From Plasmodiophora brassicae (lineage: Eukaryota; Endomyxa: Phytomyxea; Phytomyxea; Plasmodiophorida): a stretch of 64,000 nt of DNA. The stretch's first letter is position 1. Each line of letters opens with the position of its first letter. The notes under the pieces are model-generated. The model saw only the letters and a program-made list of their open reading frames with translations, ran no database searches and was not told where the DNA came from. Made by a program: the position numbers and the translations under genes. This document shows, piece after piece, positions 56,302 to 64,000 of the stretch. Where the stretch lies: the NCBI GenBank assembly GCA_036867785.1, contig CP145423.1, positions 1 through 64,000 of the forward strand, given 5' to 3'.

Positions 56302-57006
56302 TCAAGTTTCAACTTCCATGACGATCCGGCCGCGCAGAGAATTGGATCCTGTAACCGATTGCTGTGGCTGCAAGCCGTCCCCAATTGACCGAAATTGACA
56401 TTCTCTGTAATGTTGACCTGAATTTGACGCGGAATTTTCCCAGAGATGTCGAGACGTTCCGTTGAGACGTGCCTGATGTACCATTCGATTGCACGACGTT
56501 TCGATCTCGTGCACGTTGATCGGACCCAGGTCGACTTCACTTGAAGATGGCTCAGCGGAGTCTGGTTCCTGAGGGGCTTGAAATTGGTTCATTCTGGCAG
56601 CCATGCGGCGCACAGTCTCGATCGAATCAACGTCGACCGCAGCGCATCCTGAGAGCGTATCCATCTCGGTACATCCCGATGCGATGATGTTCTCCAATAG
56701 CTTATGCGGGTTAATGAGAAGAGCAGACAGGAGATTGTCATCAAACAGAATCACTGAAATCGTGTCGGAGACGTAGTAGGTCACATGGTACAGCTTAAGG
56801 TTGCCAACCTCAGTCTCCAGAGCTAGTCGTGACTGGAACTTGTACCGTACCATTCTCATGATTGTCCCGGTAACCTTGCCTTCTGCGGAAGTGACTTCTC
56901 GTGACTGGACGTCGCGAAATGTGGCTTCAGTCAACTGGTCAGCTAAATGACCAGGAATTATGTTTCCACCACGACAGCCCGAATCCAGCTCGTATGGGAC
57001 GCGCAT
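56302..57006 (-). CDS. Retropepsin-like aspartic protease ORF (234 aa)
   Basis: An ATG-start ORF opens with ELDSGCRGGNIIPGHLADQL, which fits the D-S/T-G active-site turn of retropepsins followed by the usual hydrophobic strand. Later VTSAEGKVTGTI resembles the flap region, and VILFDDNLLSALL the second hydrophobic motif. There is only one D-S-G, as expected for a homodimeric enzyme. The C-terminal half is Ser/Glu-rich with no domain. It may come from an LTR-type element (a gag-like segment lies upstream on the same strand) or be domesticated. Confidence 0.5.
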   Translation of the reverse strand: MRVPYELDSGCRGGNIIPGHLADQLTEATFRDVQSREVTSAEGKVTGTIMRMVRYKFQSRLALETEVGNLKLYHVTYYVSDTISVILFDDNLLSALLINPHKLLENIIASGCTEMDTLSGCAAVDVDSIETVRRMAARMNQFQAPQEPDSAEPSSSEVDLGPINVHEIETSCNRMVHQARLNGTSRHLWENSASNSGQHYRECQFRSIGDGLQPQQSVTGSNSLRGRIVMEVET

Positions 57007-58124
57007 GCCTCCAGCACTATACTACATGTTGTAGATCGTCCTCAGTCCCAGCGTACCCGTTAGTCTTCTGGACCTTTATAGGGCGATTGGCGCGAACGAG
57101 CTGGATGCAGCGTTTCTTCGATGGCTTCGTCGGGCAGACTCGCAATCCGTGGTCGCCGCCGAAGTTCCAGCAAGTGATCTGACCCTTGCCGGCGTCCTTG
57201 TTGTCAGGGTCGTCCCTCTAGCTGTCGCTTCGTACCAGGTGTCTCATTCCCGTTCGGTGGTGCTCCAGGAGCCATAGCTTTCGATGCATTCGGCTGCGTG
57301 TTGTGAACGATAGCATGCTTCGGACGGGTCGGTCGGTTGGTAGCGGGCGATGCTGCGGGACGCGCCGAACGCCAGTTGCCAACGCCACTTGATACTTGTG
57401 ACTCTTGTCGTTGAGGTGTACTTCGGCACAGGTCTTGTTAGACACTTCCGCGATCTGCGTGGAGCCTTGCACGAAGACCTTGTATCTGACCCATTCCAGG
57501 GCGTGCTTCATGATGGCCTTCAAGTCACCCTCGCCCTCATGGCCTTGTCGTCCTTGACCCACTGCCGCAAATGGTCCCATAACGGTCACGGCTGGAGTGA
57601 ATCCACCAACAATCGACCCAGTGCTCGACGTCCACCGGTCGTGTCGCGTAGATGAAGTCATGCGCGTTTCCACTGGATCTCCGTCATCCGATCCAAAATG
57701 GACTGCACCCCTGATCCTTCAGCGTAGGGAGGCTTACGTCCATCGACAACTCCTTGGCAAACTTGGCTTCGATGTCCTGAGACGTGAGACTGTGGCTGGC
57801 CGGAAGACTCTTGATCTGGCCAGCGATCCACCCTTCAAGTTCGTCATCAGTCAGCATGTCGACGCTGAGAAGGAAGAGGTGATTCAGGGCAACAATGGAC
57901 GTCAGCTGTGGCGTCGTGAAGCAAAGCGGATTGCTTGCGGCTTGATCCTAGCTGCCTCAGATCGTTGTCCTTCGCGATCATTCACGACGGCGCAGTACCG
58001 GTCACATCGCACCTTTCAACTTCAGGGTCGACGTAGCATCCAGCTTCGTCGCGCGCGGGAGAATGCTGATGTCGGCCGAGCTCTTGACGTTGCCGACGTT
58101 CACGCCTTGCGACTCTGATGCCAT
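57007..58124 (-). other. Retroelement-like region with gag-like exons
   Basis: Minus-strand coding-like pieces: ATG at 58124 with ASESQGVNVGNVKSSADISI; then about 57900-57750 with LTDDELEGWIAGQIKSLPAS, ending at a GTAAGC donor; a following exon ends WKRA and TGA near 57662. A further frame at 57218-57673 contains KHALEWVRYKVFVQGSTQIA. The pieces do not join in one clean phase. Order and strand, upstream of the retropepsin-like ORF, suggest a decayed gag-pol element. Confidence 0.35.
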
Positions 58125-58447
58125 GACCGAACGAAGATATATGCGACGATCCACCGTTTGTGGACGTGATAACGTAGACCTGGGTGTCTAGCGCCCATTG
58201 GCACGTTCGCCGGTGAGCGCACCGAGCACCACGCGCACTGTCGTCGGCTCGCCACCCGGTTTGGCTGAGCCACGCACTGCGCATGGGTCATCGACTCATC
58301 GTGCAAGGCGGCTGGACAACGCCGCCGACCTGTGTCGCAGCTGCTCATCGCCGCGCCAGGTGTCGAATAGCCGTTTATTCTTGATAACGTTCGTTGAATG
58401 GCAAAATCCTGTGAACAGGCATTGATGGAAGCATTGCTTTGCTCAAC

Positions 58448-59503
58448 TCACATCGTTATCCTCAACGCCAGTGTCTTGTTGCTCAACTCATCATCGTGCG
58501 ATTCTTCCTTAGCTTCGCCCCTGCTCAACTCATCGTCATCTTCAACGTCAGCGCGCGATTCTTCCTGAGCTTCGTCGTCGCTCAATGCATCGTCATCTTC
58601 AACGCCAGCGCGCGATTCTTCCTGAGCTTCGTCGTCGCTCAACGCATCGTCATCTTCAACGTCAGCGCGCGATTCTTCCTGAGCTTCGTCGTCGCTCAAC
58701 GCATCGTCATCTTCAACGTCAGCGCGCGACTCTGGTTGAGTTTTGTCATTGGCTAGCTGGTTGGTAATCCGACGAAGAGCATGTAAATCGCCAATGTTGT
58801 TGTTCACAAACTCAATCCCTCTCCGGCCTCTAATGAAATCATTCTGCCGCCAGTACCTCGCACCAGCCACAACACGCTCAAATTGGTTGGAGCTGATCTT
58901 GAATATGGGTGTCGTAATTTCAACCTGGCCAAGGACGAGCCTCTCTTTGGCCATTCTGGCGAAATTCATCGCCGTTTCGCTAATGTCGGTGAAGGTTGAG
59001 ATATCAAGAGCACGTTGCTCTTCAATGTCGAAAGCAAGAACTTCGCGGTCATCTTTGAAGAACACCTTCTGCTTAATTGAATAGAATATTGCATAATGAG
59101 GGTCGGTCGTGAACGATATATACGCCGACATTTCTGTGTATCCTTCCTCTATATGCTGTGACTCGCTCCGCGTACTCAGAGGGGCGCCGGGTCGCAGGCA
59201 CGGAACATCAGCGCCCAGTTGAGTTTCGTCGAAATTGAATTTATGGCACGCTCGGTACAGACGAACGTAACCTTCTTCGACGCTAGCAAGACCGGAGGGC
59301 GTCATATCGGCCCCTGTTAGCGAGTCGCCTACTTGCTGAATATTGCGGTTAACAGGCGACGACGACGACGACGATGACGATGCGAAAATACAAAATACCA
59401 TTGACGGCTTCCACCCAAAACGAAATTTCCCCGCGTCATTTGTCAACCCTGGGTCCATCGCCATTATCAAGCATGTTGAGGGCATCAGAAGGGAGTTCTG
59501 CAT
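58448..59503 (-). CDS. ADP-ribosyltransferase-fold-like protein with acidic repeats (351 aa)
   Basis: The ATG is at 59503. After a Ser run, residues about 75-240 resemble the ART fold: YVRLYRACHK (the R position), SAYISFTTDPHYAIFYS (the S-T-T position), VLAFDIEEQRALDIST and KERLVLGQVEI (candidate E position). Some residues of the classical R-S-E triad are therefore present, but activity cannot be judged. No signal peptide is clear. The C-terminus is a 19-residue acidic repeat (ADVEDDDALSDDEAQEESR), encoded by 57-bp units at about 58500-58735. It sits among transposon sequences on the minus strand. It might be a host gene, an effector or a toxin-like gene; the fold call is tentative. Confidence 0.45.
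   Translation of the reverse strand: MQNSLLMPSTCLIMAMDPGLTNDAGKFRFGWKPSMVFCIFASSSSSSSSPVNRNIQQVGDSLTGADMTPSGLASVEEGYVRLYRACHKFNFDETQLGADVPCLRPGAPLSTRSESQHIEEGYTEMSAYISFTTDPHYAIFYSIKQKVFFKDDREVLAFDIEEQRALDISTFTDISETAMNFARMAKERLVLGQVEITTPIFKISSNQFERVVAGARYWRQNDFIRGRRGIEFVNNNIGDLHALRRITNQLANDKTQPESRADVEDDDALSDDEAQEESRADVEDDDALSDDEAQEESRAGVEDDDALSDDEAQEESRADVEDDDELSRGEAKEESHDDELSNKTLALRITM
58500..58735. repeat. 57-bp tandem repeat inside the ART-like ORF
   Basis: About four units of 57 bp, nearly identical, encode the acidic 19-residue repeat in frame. Unit length is a multiple of three, so copy-number change would keep the frame. Confidence 0.9.
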
Positions 59504-59852
59504 TACAAGGGGTTGTTTGCGAGTTTGGGCCTCCGTCGGCTAAATACAACGATACCGTGCCAAGAATGCAGCACCACTTGGGCAGATTTGCTGATTTCAC
59601 TTTCAAGTCAGAACTGAACTCCGTGGGAGTGCGCAAAATGCCTCGTGTGGACTGTTTTGGCACTGCCTGCGAATCTTGGATGGCATCGCCTGGCGTCTCG
59701 TTCTCCAGCAAACCTGCGCCCTGATGATCAACCATGGCTAGATCGCCCGCTTCAGCCCTGCCGCATTTCCAGTCAGGGTCTGGGCACGATGCGTCGCCGC
59801 CGGCAGCACTTCGTTTAGCTGTGTCCCGCGTTTCCGTTTGTGCTTCCTCCAT
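59436..59852 (-). CDS. Hypothetical ORF, paralogous segment with 7.2-7.5 kb
   Basis: ATG at 59852; 138 aa including SCPDPDWKCGRAEAGDLAMV and STRGILRTPTEFSSDL, the latter shared with the ORF at 7211-7816. Its end overlaps the start of the ART-like ORF in another frame, so the two may be exons of one gene. Function unknown. Confidence 0.35.
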   Translation of the reverse strand: MEEAQTETRDTAKRSAAGGDASCPDPDWKCGRAEAGDLAMVDHQGAGLLENETPGDAIQDSQAVPKQSTRGILRTPTEFSSDLKVKSANLPKWCCILGTVSLYLADGGPNSQTTPCNAELPSDALNMLDNGDGPRVDK

Positions 59853-60687
59853 GTCTGGCGTTCGTGCCGGTGTCGTCAGGCATGGCGTCGGGTGGCGACG
59901 CTGTCCTGAGGTCGACCCCGCTCGGCATTCGATGTCCAGGTGTTATGGCATCTGTGCCCGGTGGCACGCCTGCTGCTGGTGATTAGGCCCTGACGCTGCG
60001 CAACGGCGCCGTTCGGCCTGCAAGTTGCCCACTAGGAGCGTCAACGAAGGGTGTGATAGAGGAACGCCGATATGTGTCACTGCTGCATGTTGGGTGGAGT
60101 CTTGTGTGTAAACTGCGTCTAACAACGTTCTTTGTTCATATCCTGGCACCACGTATCAACATTTAGGATGTCCTGAGAACGGCCATGCGGTTGACAAGGG
60201 GATCGGCCGTCATTCGATGGAATTGGCACCCATTTCGCTCCATTCATGCGACAAAGTCGTTACATCGCCCAGCGCTATGCCTGCACCAATCGAAGAAGTA
60301 ATAAACATGCTTACGAAGCATTACGGTTTACAGCGCAACGCCTGGCGCCCAGCACGCTCGCTAGCGACGATGTCCAGCTCGGCAGGAACCATTAACCGTG
60401 AGACCAGGAGGGCATCCACACGAAGGCGACCGGCATGCAGCCAAGGCGCTATATTGTGACTACTGGTCCATAGGAATGCTAATGTGGTCCGCCCAGCTCG
60501 GCATCTGTTGGGAGGCTTGCTCTTGTCCATGGTCGACGCAAGATGACAAGACGATTGATGCTTTGTCAAAGCCCCAGAGCCACACCTTTAAGAACTTGCT
60601 GGAGTTGCTGCCGAGAAAGATGGACTGGATCTCGACTTTGAAGAACCGTCGACCGTTGCGGATCACGACAACCGGCCCTGTACGTGA

Positions 60688-61545
60688 CCAATTACATCAA
60701 TAAGGCCATCGCATTGACATTTGGAGGCAGGATGGCAAACCTTTGATATCGGCAGCCTTTTTTACCACCCAACCCTCGGGTCGCTTGACGAGCGCTGCCG
60801 CTGTCCGCTCGCCCAGCAGGTGGCGAACATATAATTTCAGTTGGTGCGCCAGGGTCACCCTGTTCCCTGCCGCGAAGGACACGGCGTGCGCAGCACAGCA
60901 GAAGACGAGTGCAACAACCTAATGGCGTGTATACCTTTACCTGCATGTGCAGGCAGGGACCCAGCCGGCCGTCGGTGTCCCCGTCGTCACCAATTCAACG
61001 TAGTTGGCGTGTTGGAAGGCGATGGTCGTACGCCCAGTGTCGTTCTCGATCGCAATCTGCACGCTGTCGTACGTTGGCGCGGCGCCGTCCCGTAGGATTT
61101 CCGCACCGGTGCCATGCCGTCTCATTCGGTTGCCCGACCGTGATCGAGTATCTGCGCAGCAACGCGGGACGGCGTGCCGCGCCAACCTACGACGACGTAC
61201 AGATCGTGATCGACAACCTCACTGGGCATTCGACCGCTGCCTTCCAACACGCCAACTACGTTGAAGTGGTGGCGACGGGGACACCGACGGCGGGCCGGGA
61301 TCCTAAAGGTATACACGTCATCAGGTTGCCGCACTCACCATCTGATGTGCAGCGCCCGGGGAACAGGGTGATCCTGGCGCACCAACTAAAGTTATATGTT
61401 CGCCACCTGCTGGGCGAGCGGACGGTGGCAGCCTTCGTGAAGCGACACGAGGGCTGGGTGGTTAAGAAGGCAGCCGATATCAAAGGTTTGTCATCCTGCC
61501 TCCAAATGTCAAGGCGATGGCCTTATTGATGTAACTGGTCACGTA
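60688..61545. repeat. Large imperfect palindrome, copy 2
   Basis: Same structure as the palindrome at 52897-53745, with arms about 60688-61130 and 61140-61545. The left arm differs from copy 1 more than the right arm does, as expected if the arms evolve separately or are converted. Confidence 0.9.
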
Positions 61546-61556
61546 CAGGAAGTCCA

Positions 61557-63960
61557 TCAGAAAGCGTGAAATGCACGACTTCGCATAGGAAGCATTGATG
61601 GCCTTGTTGCGAAAAATGCATTGGCCTTTGACAACACGGCACCAGAATAAAAGACAACAAGAGAAGAAGCTCGCGAAGTAGAGCGAAGCGTTTCCGATAG
61701 GCGAACGTTGCCGAACTCAGCTCGTATATGCGGCTGATTCGAGAATGCATCGAATTGCGCAAGACGCTGACGAATTTGGAGGAAGGTTCGAATTTGTCTG
61801 CGCGATGCCACCTCGAAGCCCCTCACGAGTCTGAAATATCGATGACGCCAGGAATGCGAATCAACCGCCGCCCATTGCCTCATGGTGATGATATGGCCGA
61901 GCAGCCAGCAGCGCTCCAGAGAGGATAAGGTGTAAGTGCCGAATGACCCATGCAGAGACATTTCCGGGAATACTGTGCCACCATTATCGGTACAACCCAT
62001 GGAAGAAACGTGGCCAAACAGCAGCGGATCGTCAGAACGGCACGTCAGGTGTCCATGCATATCCGCTCTGATGAGAGTTGCCGCCATCGCAAGTTGCAGC
62101 TTCTTGCCGATACTGAACGCTTCCGATACTGTTGAGCTCAGGAGCTCTTTCATGAACTTGATCCAAAGCTCCATACAATTGGTCCACAGAAAACCGTAAA
62201 CTGGGCCCCAGTATCGTATTATGCCACCGAGATGCGCGAGTGAATGCATCTGATTCCATTTCAATCAAACAAATTATGGACCATGTCTGGGCATATGTCT
62301 TACAGAAATTGTCAGCATCACTGGAGAAATAACAGATTCAAGGCGCGCTAGTGAATCCAAGAACGATTCGGACCGCCGGTTTAAGTCGGACCTGACAAAC
62401 GCCTTCGACAGGATCTGAGACGCCCAACGCAAAAACGTCGAAGAACGTTATCCAGAACTTGACCGCGCGTTCACTGGCGTTCCTCTCGAGGACGACTCGA
62501 TGAATGACCGAATAAAAAAGTTCAATGCCTACGTCGCCGAGCCAACCGATGGAGTCTGAAGCTTTCCAGGATGTCGACGTAGTCCATCACCTATTCGATA
62601 TATCAGATATGCCGTTAGACTTACAGCGGTTGCCATTACCATCGATGCAAATGTACAACGAGCCACTTGACGAGAGGATTGAATGCATCGTATACCACAA
62701 ACCGATAATGATACATGATGTTCAGCTCAAATGCATCTAGGCGAAGAAAATTCCGTCGATGGGCTTTGGCAATATTTGGGATCAAGAAGACCGGTTGCAT
62801 CAGCCCAACGTTGCAACGGACAGCTGCTGACAACCCCAGAACAATCTGTACGAGCGGTACAACCGATCTTGATCCCCATCTGAGGACATCCGCACCGTCA
62901 AGCATTGACGAAAGTCCCAGAGGGAACTCATCGAATCGCATGCACCGCCGCATGAAATCGGCATAACGCACAGAGAAGTTTGCCCCGTCGGTCCAGTCAC
63001 GGAAGGTATCGGCTGGCTCGTCGAGTTGATTGATATGTCTAGCGTATTCTTCGTTCAACTGTTGAGCAAACGTTTTGGACCGGAACAGCGACTGGAGGAA
63101 GAGGATTCGCGAGAATTAAGGAAATGGCTCCGAAGTAGCACCGCAAGCATTGCCAGGCGCGTTCGTGTCCGCTGGCGAGATATGGCCCTCGGAACATACA
63201 CGATAAGTCAGGGAAGGAATGGCTAGGCCGAGGTCGAGGAGATGCCTCCGCAGATGAGCGACAGAGGCGATGCCGACGTTTGTGCTGTTTCGCGACAACA
63301 TGAAATCGTCAAAATCGCCGATGTCGATGCCTCTCGGGGTCGCCTATTCGTGAACCTACAGGGGTAGGATATCGTCAATTTGGGTTCGAGCATCCTTGCA
63401 CAGTGCACCTTACCAGCGCGTTATGCTTCTCAACCAATTTCATCGACCTTTCACAGCTAATCTACAGTCGGCTGTCGACAGCCTGGCACGAATGGCCTCG
63501 TCGAAAACATCAACGGCGTCCGTGTCCAGTTCGTCGATTGCCACGGGCACCAGACGAGAGTTAATATGCGTCATAAGATGATCGTAGAGAGCAAGTTCGG
63601 CCATATATCCACCCTCGTTGTCACGACGCCAATCGTCGAACGAATCGGTGTTTTCACGAGCCGCAACGTCGAGGAGTGCAGGTCGAATGCCGGATGCCGC
63701 GACTCGTGGTGCATCATCAGGTCCCTCGAGTTCGAACTGTGCCGGACCGTCATCGTCATTCACGAGTTCAACGTCATCGCCGCCAGACATGGCATCCCCA
63801 TTGTGGCGACGTCGGATCCATTGACGCAGGAAATACTCATTTGCGTCACCCTCGTCCGGCAGTTTCGCTTCGCCGTCATCGCTGGACTCCAACCATTCCC
63901 GAAGAAAGAAGTTGCCATCGACGTCGTCATCGGGCGACTTGGCCTCGACACCATCGCCAC
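61557..63960 (-). CDS. TNP2-like CACTA transposase gene, copy 2 (better preserved, partial)
   Basis: Minus-strand frames match copy 1 but are longer. The N-terminal acidic part runs unbroken 63892-63440 (to ALYDHLMTHINSRLVPV). The Transposase_21-like part is 63058-62636 (LGLSSMLDGADVLRWGSRSV). The DUF4218-like part is 62264-61557 (MHSLAHLGGIIRYWGPVYGF). The N-terminal start may lie beyond the window. Intron borders between the parts are unresolved. TNP2 proteins cut and move CACTA elements; whether this copy is active cannot be told. Confidence 0.7.
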
Positions 63961-64000
63961 GCCTCGCCCATTCCTGCCAGAGCAGTCTCCCACTGCGTCA

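Larger units (their letters stand above)
60005..64000. repeat. Segmental duplication, copy 2 (runs off the window)
   Basis: This is the second copy of the block at 52255-56196. The last base of the window corresponds to about 56196, so the true right end is unseen. The central part (61004-61559) is essentially identical to copy 1. Confidence 0.95.

Overview
The window is a eukaryotic chromosome end. Bases 1-329 are a C-rich telomere tract, mostly CCCTAAAA (TTTTAGGG on the other strand). Genes are GC-rich and tightly packed, use all three standard stop codons, and carry very short GT-AG introns (about 39-84 nt, often with a CTAAC or CTGAC motif before the acceptor). A complete HYDIN gene implies a motile 9+2 flagellum or cilium. 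CNOT1, RAD23, ATG4 and RAD18 are ordinary nuclear genes. I read this as a flagellated protist or zoosporic lineage and do not assign a taxon.

Layout. 0.3-7 kb is a subtelomeric graveyard: a CACTA/TNP2-type transposase truncated next to the telomere, a spliced unknown gene, a LINE-like remnant split by a tRNA-derived SINE with a 13-bp target-site duplication, and a MITE-like element. 7-10 kb holds a diverged repeat and a ubiquitin-specific protease gene with an apparent frameshift. 10.5-24 kb is HYDIN (16 exons, about 4200 aa). 24.3-26.3 kb is a SPRY-domain protein. 26.7-34.1 kb is CNOT1 (16 exons, about 2154 aa). 34.7-37.8 kb has a YhfC-like membrane protease, RAD23 and a small TPR-like protein.

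38-49 kb is an island of secreted proteins: four histidine-rich proteins with signal peptides, at least two of which are clear paralogues, two NTF2/SnoaL-like secreted proteins and one Cys-rich secreted protein. ATG4, RAD18 and one unknown four-exon gene lie among them. This is the best candidate in the window for an undescribed system, probably extracellular or vesicular metal binding.

49-64 kb returns to repeats: a 0.42-kb HYDIN fragment joined to a long hairpin, degenerate transposon sequence, a retroelement-like region with a retropepsin-like ORF, an ADP-ribosyltransferase-like ORF with acidic repeats, and two copies of a segment of at least 3.9 kb carrying a TNP2-like transposase gene and a palindrome of about 0.85 kb. 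Copy 2 runs off the window end.

Exon coordinates were derived by hand from reading frames, splice motifs and phase. Family calls rest on motif recognition; no search was run.
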